Assembly (NCBI GenBank): GCA_903885795.1
Contig: CAISJV010000026.1
Coordinates: forward strand, 1 to 59,298
DNA: 59,298 bases
Reading direction: 5' to 3'
From: an uncultured delta proteobacterium
GTDB taxonomy: Bacteria > Desulfobacterota > Syntrophia > Syntrophales > UBA8958
Part shown: positions 1-8,139 of the stretch, piece by piece
Layout of the letters: each line of letters starts with the position of its first letter
How positions within the stretch are numbered: position 1 is the stretch's first letter
The notes under the pieces: generated by a model
What the model was told of the DNA's origin: nothing
What the model saw: the letters and a program-made list of their open reading frames with translations, nothing else
Databases searched by the model: none
Made by a program: the position numbers and the translations under genes

Positions 1-141
1 ATTTTCAAGTTGTTTGGAAAGGGACGATTTGACGGAATTGGAGACATGAGGTGACGCGATGATTCTTTGGTAAGGAGTTTTCGGGGAGTCATGGCGTTTT
101 ATGATTTTAGCTTTGGATCTTTCTTTGGCGATGAGTTTTAC
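1..141 (-). pseudogene. C-terminal part of a transposase/integrase, cut off by the IS3 element
   Basis: Reading the minus strand from 141 gives 47 uninterrupted codons that run off the window edge. They contain KLIAKERSKAKIIKRHD followed by PKTPYQRI, a pattern typical of the region after the catalytic core in IS481-like DDE transposases, where a KL-xxKxR segment precedes a TPYxRLL motif. The frame is lost exactly at 142, where the left end of an IS3-family element begins. The N-terminal half should lie right of 1384, but the minus-strand reading there shows no recognisable continuation. So the gene was probably both interrupted and rearranged. Family assignment rests on motif recall. Confidence 0.6.
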
Positions 142-222
142 TGACCTGCCCCCCGAAAATCGGTCCATTTTTTAAGTTAGGATTGGAGTATAATAAATGG
201 ATCATATTGAGGGGAGGTCAGG

Positions 223-501
223 ATGAGTCGGAAGCGGTTTACAATGGAACAGATTATCGGTTTACTTCGGGAAGTGGATGTAAAGGTTTTACAGGGCAAG
301 AATATTGGTCAACTTTGTCGGGAAACAGGGATATCAGAGCAGACCTATTACCGCTGGCGTAAAGAATATGGTGGCCTGAAGAGCGACCAGGTGAAGCGTC
401 TTAAGGAGTTGGAGAAAGAGAACTTGCATCTCAAGAAGGCAGTAGCAGAACTTACGGTGGACAAGCTGATTTTGAAGGAAGCCATGGAGGGAAACTATTA
501 A
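223..501 (+). CDS. IS3-family transposase OrfA (helix-turn-helix subunit)
   Basis: This 92-aa protein binds the element ends and regulates transposition. It begins [17 protein letters not shown] and carries an HTH of the type [20 protein letters not shown] at about residues 30-49, then a leucine-zipper-like stretch ([17 protein letters not shown], about 62-78), which is the standard OrfA layout of the IS407/IS2-like groups. A GGGGAGG ribosome site precedes the start. The last codons contain the slippery heptamer G GGA AAC (489-495), which would move ribosomes to the -1 frame and make the OrfAB transposase. OrfA made without the shift usually acts as a repressor in this family. Confidence 0.92.
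   Translation: MSRKRFTMEQIIGLLREVDVKVLQGKNIGQLCRETGISEQTYYRWRKEYGGLKSDQVKRLKELEKENLHLKKAVAELTVDKLILKEAMEGNY
489..495 (+). promoter_or_regulatory. Programmed -1 frameshift slippery site G GGA AAC
   Basis: The heptamer has the X XXY YYZ form in the orfA frame (GGA at 490-492, AAC at 493-495). It lies four bases before the orfA stop codon at 499-501. After slipping, the -1 frame is open straight into orfB. The intervening codons read [16 protein letters not shown], which matches the usual start of IS407-type OrfB. No downstream stimulatory structure was worked out. Confidence 0.75.
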
Positions 502-524
502 GTCCCGACAGACGAAGGCGCTGC

Positions 525-1325
525 GTGGAGTATGTGAGAGAGAAGCTTCACATGTCCGAACGGCGAGTCTGTCGGGTGATTAATCAGCCTCGATCAACCC
601 AGAGGCACACCTCGGTTTTAAGGGATGATGATGGTCTTTTAAGGGCAGAGATTGTTCAGTTAGCTCTAAAGTATGGCCGCTACGGATATCGGCGGATTAC
701 AGTTCTTTTACAGCGTGCGGGATGGCATGTTAATCATAAGCGAGTGGAGCGGATCTGGCGGGAGGAAGGGCTGAAGGTTCCCAAAAAGCAGCCAAAGCGG
801 GCCCGTCTCTGGCTGAATGATGGTTCTTGTGTCCGTCTTCGACCGACTCATCGACACCATGTATGGTCTTATGATTTTGTGGCAGACCGTACCCATGATG
901 GTCGGTCAATCAAGATGTTAACGGTTATTGATGAATATAGTCGTGAATGCCTTGCCATTGTCGTAGAAAGACGATTGCAGTCGGATGATGTACTGAGCTG
1001 CCTCACAGATCTCTTTATCAGACATGGCATCCCTGAATATATTCGATCAGATAATGGTTCGGAATTCACAGCCCGGATAGTTCGCCAGTGGTTAAAACGG
1101 ATTGGCGTCCAGACGCTCTACATCGAACCGGGGAGCCCTTGGGAAAATGGTTACAATGAGAGCTTTAATGGCAAGCTCAGGGATGAGTTACTAAATGGTG
1201 AGATCTTCTATACATTGAAAGAAGCTCAGGTGCTGATAGAAAGATGGCGCTTTGAATACAACACATTCAGGCCGCATAGCTCATTGAATAACCGCCCTCC
1301 AGCTCCTGAAGCTTGGTTACACTGA
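525..1325 (+). CDS. IS3-family transposase OrfB (DDE integrase core)
   Basis: This is the catalytic part of the transposase and is normally made as an OrfAB fusion by frameshifting at 489-495. The frame is open upstream of the first possible start (GTG at 525), consistent with fusion. An N-terminal HTH-like region ([17 protein letters not shown]) is followed by the rve core. The DDE residues are visible in [13 protein letters not shown] (first Asp), [10 protein letters not shown] (second Asp) and [20 protein letters not shown] (Glu). The C-terminus has the familiar [15 protein letters not shown] motif. Length and motifs are intact, so the element may be active. Confidence 0.93.
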   Translation: MEYVREKLHMSERRVCRVINQPRSTQRHTSVLRDDDGLLRAEIVQLALKYGRYGYRRITVLLQRAGWHVNHKRVERIWREEGLKVPKKQPKRARLWLNDGSCVRLRPTHRHHVWSYDFVADRTHDGRSIKMLTVIDEYSRECLAIVVERRLQSDDVLSCLTDLFIRHGIPEYIRSDNGSEFTARIVRQWLKRIGVQTLYIEPGSPWENGYNESFNGKLRDELLNGEIFYTLKEAQVLIERWRFEYNTFRPHSSLNNRPPAPEAWLH

Positions 1326-1626
1326 AGAGCATAAAATGGCAGAATTCTAACTTAACATGTGGTACAAGTTTCGGGGGCAGGTCAAATATACATGTTGACG
1401 GATAAATGAAAAGGGGGCACTCGGAAACGTGGGTTATGGTAGAATTAGGACACCACTGCATAAGCCGAAATGGTGCATTAATTGGTAACTATGCACTTAA
1501 AACTACGTGCGGTATTTCTGTCCCAAACTTAATTCAAATATCAAAAAATCTTTACTTTGAGAATGACGGTTTCACAATAGAGTAAAACCGGGTTGAACTA
1601 GAAGCTTAATGGTATTGAGGGATATA

Positions 1627-2367
1627 ATGACCAATTTTAAAAATATAATCAGAAGTTTATGCTTCGCCACGGCGCTGGTGTGCTATACTGGCACGCTGGC
1701 AGTGGATAGCTCAAATGCTACAGGGACTGACATCAGTCAGGTCGTCACCTGCACAGATAAAACCGCAACCTTCGATGGTGATGTACAGTTTGAAAGTTAT
1801 GCTGACTGGATAAAGCAGAATGAAAAAATGGCGATAAACCGAGTAAAAGGAATGGATAAACAGGTAACACCTGAAAACATAAAGCAGGCTAAAATATACC
1901 TTGCACGCCAGGTAGCCCTGGCAAAGCTCAGGACGATGGCCATGGCATATAACCGGGGAATACGGTTTGTTTACGAACCATCCTCAAAGGGGTGGAAATT
2001 CCAGACCGGAGGTGAGTCGAAGGGGCTGAACATAAAGAGCGTTCAGAGCTTTGATGACGGTCTTGTTGTTCTCAAGGGAGAAATCAAACGAACGCCAGAG
2101 GAAACAATCACAGGCTATATCAGAACATGCGAAGTGACAGGAAAATCTGTTATGATTAAGGATAATCTCCCTAGCACTGCTGATGAAACGCGAAACAATG
2201 CATTCATAAAAGCGATTCGCTACGTGGCTGCAGATCGTTACGAAGGAAATATCCCTGTCAAGCTGTCCGGCCGGTTGCTTCATGTCGACACCCTTTCCTC
2301 AAAGCCAATGAGTGAAGAATATACATTACGCATCCGCGTAACTTTAGCACTGGATGACCAAAACTGA
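1627..2367 (+). CDS. Exported protein of unknown function
   Basis: This 246-aa protein is not recognised. A GAGG at 1617-1620, six bases upstream, supports the ATG at 1627 over an in-frame ATG at 1609. The N-terminus MTNFKNIIRSLCFATALV has the basic and then hydrophobic layout of a signal peptide, with possible cleavage after GTLA. The mature part starts with a polar segment and then a helix-rich stretch (about 60-105) containing repeated Lys and Ala. The C-terminal half looks like alternating strands and ends in TLRIRVTLALDDQN. The general look (secreted, about 220 mature residues, late ADRYEGN segment) recalls LPP20/FlgP-like envelope proteins, but no diagnostic motif supports that. It stands alone downstream of the IS element in lower-GC sequence, which suggests acquired DNA. 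Confidence 0.6.
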   Translation: MTNFKNIIRSLCFATALVCYTGTLAVDSSNATGTDISQVVTCTDKTATFDGDVQFESYADWIKQNEKMAINRVKGMDKQVTPENIKQAKIYLARQVALAKLRTMAMAYNRGIRFVYEPSSKGWKFQTGGESKGLNIKSVQSFDDGLVVLKGEIKRTPEETITGYIRTCEVTGKSVMIKDNLPSTADETRNNAFIKAIRYVAADRYEGNIPVKLSGRLLHVDTLSSKPMSEEYTLRIRVTLALDDQN

Positions 2368-2547
2368 TATATTAGAAAGATAAGAGGAAATGGGATTTAT
2401 CTTGCGGCTGTGCAAGGATCGCAAGGAATAAGGAGAATTGTTTGGCCCGCTAGACTTCTGCGACAATAGGAACATGACTAATGGCTCGTTCATGGGGCCG
2501 GACCGAGGCTATGAGCTCGTAACAATAATTTAAGGGAGGAAACAACA

Positions 2548-2940
2548 ATGAAAAAGAGAGTTTTGTCAGTTAGTTTTATTATGGTTCTTTTGCTTTTCGT
2601 TGTAAGCGCTGCATTTGCTGGGGCTACTTTAGACGGAGTTTATGAAGAAGTTGGTTATCCTGACTCAGTCGCCGTGTATGCGCAGGATGGTAACATGGTA
2701 TATGTGACTGGATACTACGTTATCAATGGACAGCCTCGCGTTTGGTACGGTAAGGGACAGAGGGAGGGGAATATCATCTCATATGCGACAAAGATAACCC
2801 TTGGTCCATCTAGCTTGACTACAATGAAACCTGGGAAGCATAGCTTGACAATCTCCTCTGACGGTACAACCATGACAGGGAAAGCAATGTCAGGTGATGG
2901 TAAGTCCTCTTCCTTCTCAATGAAAAAGAAATCTAACTGA
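2548..2940 (+). CDS. Small secreted protein of unknown function
   Basis: This 130-aa protein begins with a clear signal peptide: KKR, then a hydrophobic core (VLSVSFIMVLLLFVVSA), then a probable signal peptidase I site AFA before GATLDG. The start has a strong AAGGGAGG ribosome site. The mature protein, about 105 residues, is rich in Gly, Ser, Thr and Tyr, with a beta-like alternation (NMVYVTGYYVINGQPRVWYG). It ends in a Lys/Ser tail (FSMKKKSN). The pattern resembles a small periplasmic or surface beta-sandwich or lipocalin-like fold, but this is a composition-based guess. It has no operon partners. Confidence 0.7.
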   Translation: MKKRVLSVSFIMVLLLFVVSAAFAGATLDGVYEEVGYPDSVAVYAQDGNMVYVTGYYVINGQPRVWYGKGQREGNIISYATKITLGPSSLTTMKPGKHSLTISSDGTTMTGKAMSGDGKSSSFSMKKKSN

Positions 2941-3374
2941 TTAATTTCTTATTCAAATTGTCGGTGCTCAGGAATGACTATGGAGCAACCCATGTTTTTC
3001 AAAAACAGGACTATATTGTGCAGATGGATTGTACGGATGCAACCGCTCATTTCTGGAAACTGGAAAGTGTCATGAATTAGTAAAAGAAGGGGGGGGCTGC
3101 GATAATCACCGAAAGGGAACTGGAGGGTGTTGCCGTTATGTCACAAATATATATTAATCCTGAATCCAGAGCGAATGATCTGCTTGGGAGGGATCGGCCA
3201 TGATTTCCTGGAAAAAAAGAAAAAGCGTAGGTGCGACGGTTACAATTTAGCGATCATCTCGTTCAGGCCATGCTATGGTCCTTAAAAATGTAAATATTGC
3301 AATAATTATAAACATATTTCCATCTAATCAGTATTGAGCTGTACACGTTAGTTTATGTTCTGCGCCAGCCGATT
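2941..3374. other. Gene-free stretch with possible decayed coding remnants
   Basis: No intact gene is seen. On the plus strand a frame that stays open from the previous stop to TAG at about 3080 reads GATHVFQKQDYIVQMDCTDA and then HFWKLESVMN, which looks like the C-terminus of a real but unrecognised protein with no start. A 21-codon frame begins at the ATG near 3139 (MSQIYINPESRANDLLG). The stretch is AT-rich and lies between an orphan gene and a transposase remnant, so decay is the likeliest explanation. Confidence 0.35.
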
Positions 3375-3773
3375 CTATGCCGGTGCAGGATGCAAGTTTT
3401 TATACAACCATAAGAAACGCTCTTTGACAAACTGCAGAACATCAACGAATGGGAATCCTGCCATCAGACGCATGATCATTTTGCCGGAACGATTTACCAA
3501 CCTTCCAGGAATGTTGATCAGATTCTTGCGGATGGTCGATGTCAGGGCGTTGTGCCATTGGTCGGTGAGGATATAGCGCTTAAATATCAAGGCCATATTG
3601 TAGGCCAGCACACAATGGCAGAAGTAGGCAAAGTTGCTATTGAAGTTTCCCGTGGGTACGTTGGTGATGAAGTGATCGTAGCCCAGATCCCGGATTGTAA
3701 ACTCGATCTTTCCCCTCTTGTTGTAATCCTTCCAGACTTCCTTGATGGTGACATCATTCAGGCGAGATTGCCG
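3375..3773 (-). pseudogene. C-terminal remnant of an IS1380-like DDE transposase
   Basis: The minus-strand frame from 3773 to the stop at 3375 codes for about 132 residues. It begins RLNDVTIKEVWKDYNKRGKI and includes FCHCVLAYNMALIFKRYIL and TIRKNLINIPGRLVNRSGK. This follows the C-terminal third of IS1380-family transposases, which have an EVW-x-YN-x-RG segment, a LAYN-xxxxF-R segment and a (T/L)R-x-KLI-x-I-G/PGR segment. The N-terminal two thirds and the catalytic Asp residues are missing. The fragment lies in the same frame as uup and directly after the uup stop codon, so the deletion or insertion junction falls at the end of uup. Confidence 0.7.
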
Positions 3774-5765
3774 TTACCCCGGCTTGCCAATGAATTTTGC
3801 TGCCAGATTCTCCAGTTCATCCCAGCGGGCGTAGGCCTCGTTCAATTCCTCTTCCAGTGCTTTCAGGCGATTAGAGGACTTGTTTATCTCGACGACGTCT
3901 CTGTTGGCATGGACGTAGAATGCGGGAGAATTCAGGGTCGTAATCAGGCGCTCCCTCTCCTCCTCCAGAGCTTCGATTGTCTGGGGCAACGCTTCCAACT
4001 CCCTTGTTTCTTTAAAAGACAATTTTTGCTTTTCCTGCGGAGGTTTATCCTTCTTTCCAGTGCGTGGAACCGGCCCTGATTTTTTTGCCGACCCTGGCGG
4101 TTGCGAGACGATTCTTCCATCCCCCAGGCTTGCCGGCCGATCCATCCGATCCGGAATTTGCCGGTCCGGCGTCTGCCGCTGCCGGAGCCAGTCGTCGTAG
4201 CCGCCGACGTATTCCTGAAGCCGCCCGTTACCTTCGAAGACAATCGTCGAGGTCACCACGTTATTGAGAAAAGTTCGGTCATGACTGACCATGAGGATTG
4301 TGCCGCTGTAGTCGAGGAGACGGTTTTCGAGGAGTTCAAGGGTTTCGGCGTCGAGATCGTTGGTCGGCTCATCGAGGACCAGGACATTGGAGGGAAGCAT
4401 GAAGAGCTTCGCCAGGAGGAGGCGATTGCGTTCACCCCCCGAGAGAGCGCTGACAGTAGACAGGATCTGGTCTGCCGGGAAAAGGAAATCCTGTAGATAG
4501 CCGATGATATGCCGCGAGACGGCACCGATTATGACCATATCGTTGCCGTTGACGATATTGTCCTTCAGAGTTCTGTTTTCGTCTAGCTGGGCGCGGAGTT
4601 GATCAAAGTAAGCGATCTGGACGCCTGTACCGAGACGGACCCGGCCCTGTTGCGGTTCAAGGTCGCCGAGGAGGATCTTGAGGAGCGTTGTCTTGCCGGC
4701 GCCGTTGGGTCCGATAATGCCCACCTTGTCGCCGCGCATTATTACGGTGGAGAACCCGGTCACGATTATTTCCTTGTCGAAGGCGAAGCTGATCTTTGTC
4801 GCTTCGGCAACCAATTTACCGCTGCGCTCCGCCTCCTGGATCGTCAGCCGTACATTGCCCGCCTGCTCCTGCCGGCGTTTACGCTCCCGACGCATTTGCT
4901 CCAGCGCCCGCACCCGTCCCTCGTTCCGGGTGCGACGGGCCTTGATCCCCTGGCGGACCCAGGTCTCTTCCCGGGCTAGTTTCTTGTCAAATTCATCCCA
5001 CTCTTTCTCTTGCGCCTCCAGCAGGGCCTGGCGGCGATCGAGGTAGGTGGTGTAATCACAGGGAAACGCAATCAGGCGACCGCGGTCGATTTCTACGATG
5101 CGAGTCGCCAGTCGTTGGAGAAACGTCCGGTCATGAGTAACGAACATGAGGGTTTTTTCGAACTTCAGGAGGAAATCCTCGAGCCAGAGGATGGTGTTTA
5201 GATCCAGATGGTTTGTTGGCTCATCCAGGAGCAGGAGGTCCGGGTCGTTCACCAGAGCCCTAGCCAGAAATACCCGGCGTTTCATCCCTGCCGACAGTAG
5301 CCGGAACTCGGCATTCTCATCTACGTCAATCATGGCGATCATCTTTTCCACCTGCTGATGAAAAAGCCAGGCGCCGGAGGTCTCTAGCCGGTGCTGAACC
5401 AGTTCGAGCTTCTTCATCAAGGTGCTATCGTCGCTCCGGGCCATCTGCGCCGTGAGATCGTGGTATTCCCGGAGCAGGTCAAGATGCCCCCTGCCACCGG
5501 AGGCCACAACATCATAGACCGGTCCCGGCAGGTCATCTGGAACGTCCTGGGGCAACATGGCGATTCTGATCTCGCCATTGCGGATGACCCCGCCGGTATC
5601 CGGGGTAATTTCACCCATGAGCAATTTCATGAGGGTGGACTTGCCCGCGCCATTTCTGCCCAAAAGGGCGATTCTTTCGCTCGCCTCAATCTGGAGCGTA
5701 GCGCCATCCAGTAGCCGCGGTCCACCGAAGCTGACCGAAACCTCATTAATCCATACTAGTCCCAT
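3774..5765 (-). CDS. uup: ABC-F family ATPase, Uup-like
   Basis: This 663-aa soluble protein has two fused ABC ATPase domains and no membrane segments, so it is a ribosome-associated ABC-F factor and not a transporter. Domain 1 has Walker A GRNGAGKS (36-43), signature LLSAGMKRR (156-164) and LLLLDEPTNHLD (177-188). Domain 2 has GPNGAGKT (352-359), LSGGE (441-445) and VLVLDEPTNDLD (461-472). The linker holds WVRQGIKARRTRNEGRVRAL, characteristic of Uup within ABC-F. The C-terminal 120 residues are charged, Lys/Pro-rich and then coiled coil (LEALPQTIEALEEERERL), as in the DNA-binding tail of Uup. The first signature has Ala for the usual second Gly. It ends directly against a transposase remnant, but the length is normal for Uup (E. 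coli about 635). Confidence 0.93.
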   Translation of the reverse strand: MGLVWINEVSVSFGGPRLLDGATLQIEASERIALLGRNGAGKSTLMKLLMGEITPDTGGVIRNGEIRIAMLPQDVPDDLPGPVYDVVASGGRGHLDLLREYHDLTAQMARSDDSTLMKKLELVQHRLETSGAWLFHQQVEKMIAMIDVDENAEFRLLSAGMKRRVFLARALVNDPDLLLLDEPTNHLDLNTILWLEDFLLKFEKTLMFVTHDRTFLQRLATRIVEIDRGRLIAFPCDYTTYLDRRQALLEAQEKEWDEFDKKLAREETWVRQGIKARRTRNEGRVRALEQMRRERKRRQEQAGNVRLTIQEAERSGKLVAEATKISFAFDKEIIVTGFSTVIMRGDKVGIIGPNGAGKTTLLKILLGDLEPQQGRVRLGTGVQIAYFDQLRAQLDENRTLKDNIVNGNDMVIIGAVSRHIIGYLQDFLFPADQILSTVSALSGGERNRLLLAKLFMLPSNVLVLDEPTNDLDAETLELLENRLLDYSGTILMVSHDRTFLNNVVTSTIVFEGNGRLQEYVGGYDDWLRQRQTPDRQIPDRMDRPASLGDGRIVSQPPGSAKKSGPVPRTGKKDKPPQEKQKLSFKETRELEALPQTIEALEEERERLITTLNSPAFYVHANRDVVEINKSSNRLKALEEELNEAYARWDELENLAAKFIGKPG

Positions 5766-5943
5766 ATTACCTTATTTTTCAGATAGTTGAAATACATAGT
5801 TAATTTGTTGCATGTATATATGGTTCGGGAATAGCGGTGTCAAGATAAATCGTCCCCAGAAAATCGTTGACGTCAAACATTAATCCGGTTTAGAAGGGCA
5901 AAGAAATATTATTTAATAAAATAGGCATGAATGATAAACGTTT

Positions 5944-7095
5944 ATGAAGATTCGTGAAGATTTTCTACCCCTGAGCAAACCTTCCATCGGTCCGGAAGAG
6001 ATCGAAGCCGTTACCCGCTGCCTCCTGTCGGGCTGGATCACCACCGGCCCCGTCTGTCAGACCTTCGAGAAGGCTTTATGTGAACTGACGGCGGCAAATA
6101 ACGCCATTTCCTTTACTTCGGGGACAGCGGCAATGCACCTGCTGCTGACGGCCCTGGAGATCGGGCCGGGGGACGAGGTAATAACCCCCTCCCTGACCTT
6201 CGCCTCGACGATCAACATGATCATCCTGCGCGGCGCCCGCCCCATATTTGTAGATATTGATTACAAAACCCTGAATTTGAATCCGGCCCTCCTGGAAACA
6301 CTGATTACGGACCGGACAAAGGCCATAATCCCCGTCCATTTCGCCGGGGCTCCTGCTGATATGGGTCCCATTCTGGAAATCGCGCAGCGCCGCGGGCTCC
6401 TGGTCATCGAAGATGCAGCCCATGCTATCGGTACTTACTACCGGGGCGTCCATGCCGGCGGCTTTGGCTACCCGGCGGTTTTTTCCTTTCATCCTATCAA
6501 GAATATTACCAGCGGCGAAGGGGGTATGATCACCCTATATGATGCTGAACTGGAAAAGCAACTCCGCCTCCTGCGGTTTCACGGTATTGAGAGGGATGCC
6601 TGGAAGCGTTACGGCAAGGGGGGGAACCCGGATTACGACATCCAGCATCCTGGCTTCAAGTACAATCTCCCGGATATTTTAGCCGCCATCGGTGTTGCTC
6701 AGATGTCCAAATGGCAGGTAATGAATAAGCGCCGGACGGAGCTGGCCGGTCAATACCTGAGAGGACTGAAAGATGTCGCCGGTATTGAGCTGCCTGAAAG
6801 CCCCGAATATGATCATGTTCACGCATGGCATCTCTTCGTGGTGAAGGTGACGGCGATGAGACGGGGACGATTCATGGAGCAACTCTCAGAGTATAATATC
6901 GGTTATGGCCTCCACTTTCCAGTGACCCATCGACTGCAGTATGTCCGGGAACGGTTTGGGGATCTCGACGCCCTGCTTCCGGAAACGGGACGGGCCGCCG
7001 ACCTGATTATTTCCCTGCCGCTGTATCCCGGCATGGCAGACGATGACGTGACATATGTCTGCGCGGCGATTAAAGAAATTATACGGCAGGGATAA
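5944..7095 (+). CDS. arnB: UDP-4-amino-4-deoxy-L-arabinose aminotransferase (DegT/DnrJ family)
   Basis: ArnB is a PLP-dependent enzyme that transfers an amino group from glutamate to UDP-4-keto-arabinose in the cytoplasm. At 383 aa it is family-sized and tracks E. coli ArnB closely from recall: SGWITTGP near 29, VITPSLTF near 79, IIPVHFAGAPADM near 128 and VIEDAAHAIGTYY near 154. The PLP lysine is in SFHPIKNIT (Lys186). HVHAWHLF and GIGYGLHF-like motifs follow in the C-terminal half. It opens an arn operon that continues through arnC, two arnA halves and arnD, and diverges from uup across about 180 bp. The ribosome site is weak. Confidence 0.9.
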   Translation: MKIREDFLPLSKPSIGPEEIEAVTRCLLSGWITTGPVCQTFEKALCELTAANNAISFTSGTAAMHLLLTALEIGPGDEVITPSLTFASTINMIILRGARPIFVDIDYKTLNLNPALLETLITDRTKAIIPVHFAGAPADMGPILEIAQRRGLLVIEDAAHAIGTYYRGVHAGGFGYPAVFSFHPIKNITSGEGGMITLYDAELEKQLRLLRFHGIERDAWKRYGKGGNPDYDIQHPGFKYNLPDILAAIGVAQMSKWQVMNKRRTELAGQYLRGLKDVAGIELPESPEYDHVHAWHLFVVKVTAMRRGRFMEQLSEYNIGYGLHFPVTHRLQYVRERFGDLDALLPETGRAADLIISLPLYPGMADDDVTYVCAAIKEIIRQG

Positions 7096-7179
7096 GGGGA
7101 TAAAGGGCTTGCCTAATGAGCGGAAATGTGACTCAATATGGCATCTATTTAGACCAGAAGGGTAATAGAAAAGAAAGGC

Positions 7180-8139
7180 ATGAATAAAACGCCCCCGTTG
7201 ATATCTATTGTCATTCCCGTTTATAACGAAGAGAATAACCTGGATGCCCTGATCGGCCGCCTCCGGCCCGTCATGCAATCTATGGAGAAACCTTATGAGA
7301 TCATCCTCATCGATGACGGCAGCCGGGATGGATCCCTGGAGATCCTGACGGGATTTGCCCGGGAACCGGATATTCGGGTTGTGGAGCTGACGCGCAACTA
7401 TGGTCAGCATGCCGCAATCATGTCGGGCTTTTCCATCGCCCGGGGTGACATAGTCGTTACCCTCGATGCGGATCTTCAAAACCCTCCCGAGGAGATTCCC
7501 CGGCTCATCAGGGAAATGGAAACAGGAGGATATGATGTTGTCGGCACCATCCGCAAGCAGCGTCAGGATTCCGCGTTCCGCCTGGGGGCTTCCCGGCTGA
7601 TCAATATTGTGGCGCGCCGCATCACCGGCGTTCACATGACGGACTGGGGATGTATGCTGCGGGCTTACCGCCGTCCAGTAGTTGAGCGTATGATCGAGTG
7701 TCGCGAGCATGCCACCTTTATCCCGGCCTTGGCGACTGTTTTCGCCAAGCGGGTCACGGAGATCGAAGTGGCCCATGAGGAACGGCATGGCGGCAAGTCA
7801 AATTATCCTTTAACAAAACTAATTAATCTCCAGTTTGACCTGGTGGCGTCCTTTTCCGATTTTCCCATGAAGATGCTCATGTACGGCGGTATCATCTTGT
7901 CAATCATGGGGGTCTGTTTCGGCGTCTTTCTTGCGGTAGCCCGCCTGGTTTACGGGGCGGCCTGGGCTGCTCAGGGTGTATTTACACTTTTTGCAATTCT
8001 CTTTGTTTTTGTGGGATTGCAGTTTTTTGCCCTGGGAGTTATCGGGGAGTACATCGGACGTATTTATCGGGAAGTCAGAAAGCGGCCGGAATATGTCGTT
8101 GCCCAAATCCACGAAGTAAATGACCGGAGCGGGTTGTGA
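7180..8139 (+). CDS. arnC: Undecaprenyl-phosphate 4-deoxy-4-formamido-L-arabinose transferase
   Basis: This 319-aa GT2-family glycosyltransferase moves formamido-arabinose from UDP to undecaprenyl phosphate on the inner face of the cytoplasmic membrane. It has the GT2 start (SIVIPVYNEENNLDAL), the first Asp pair in ILIDDGSRDGS, and the DxD motif in VTLDADLQNPPEEI (Asp96, Asp98). Two C-terminal membrane helices are visible: about residues 230-258 (GGIILSIMGVCFGVFLAV) and about 267-290 (LFAILFVFVGLQFFALGVIG). It ends in the EYIGRIY motif usual for ArnC/DPM1-like enzymes. It overlaps the next gene by four bases (GTGA), which implies translational coupling. The arn context separates it from other dolichol-phosphate-like transferases. 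Confidence 0.9.
   Translation: MNKTPPLISIVIPVYNEENNLDALIGRLRPVMQSMEKPYEIILIDDGSRDGSLEILTGFAREPDIRVVELTRNYGQHAAIMSGFSIARGDIVVTLDADLQNPPEEIPRLIREMETGGYDVVGTIRKQRQDSAFRLGASRLINIVARRITGVHMTDWGCMLRAYRRPVVERMIECREHATFIPALATVFAKRVTEIEVAHEERHGGKSNYPLTKLINLQFDLVASFSDFPMKMLMYGGIILSIMGVCFGVFLAVARLVYGAAWAAQGVFTLFAILFVFVGLQFFALGVIGEYIGRIYREVRKRPEYVVAQIHEVNDRSGL

Larger units (their letters stand above)
142..1384 (+). mobile_element. IS3-family insertion sequence (IS407-like group), complete, 1243 bp
   Basis: The left end reads TGACCTGCCCCCCGAAA. The reverse complement of the right end, finishing at 1384, reads TGACCTGCCCCCGAAAC, so the ends form imperfect terminal inverted repeats with the TG...CA tips usual in IS3 elements. 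A second stretch, TAAGTTAG, also recurs just inside both ends. The element carries orfA and orfB joined by a -1 slippery site. Flanking bases (TTAC on the left, AATA on the right) do not form the short target duplication expected of a simple insertion, which suggests later rearrangement or recombination between copies. Confidence 0.9.

Noticed and set aside
1385-1626. Right-hand half of the transposase interrupted by the IS3 element
   Set aside because: Minus-strand readings of this stretch show none of the residues expected upstream of the TPYQR region.
3552-4079. A 175-codon open frame on the plus strand
   Set aside because: It covers the reverse of the transposase remnant and the uup C-terminus; Leu/Phe-rich low-information product.
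4599-5714. Several plus-strand frames across uup
   Set aside because: All are opposite the conserved ATPase domains.
7115-7186. A 23-codon frame between arnB and arnC
   Set aside because: No ribosome site, and it overlaps the arnC start without any coupling signal.
6886-7788. A 300-codon open frame on the minus strand
   Set aside because: It is antisense to arnB and arnC, which are certain; it reflects codon bias of those genes.
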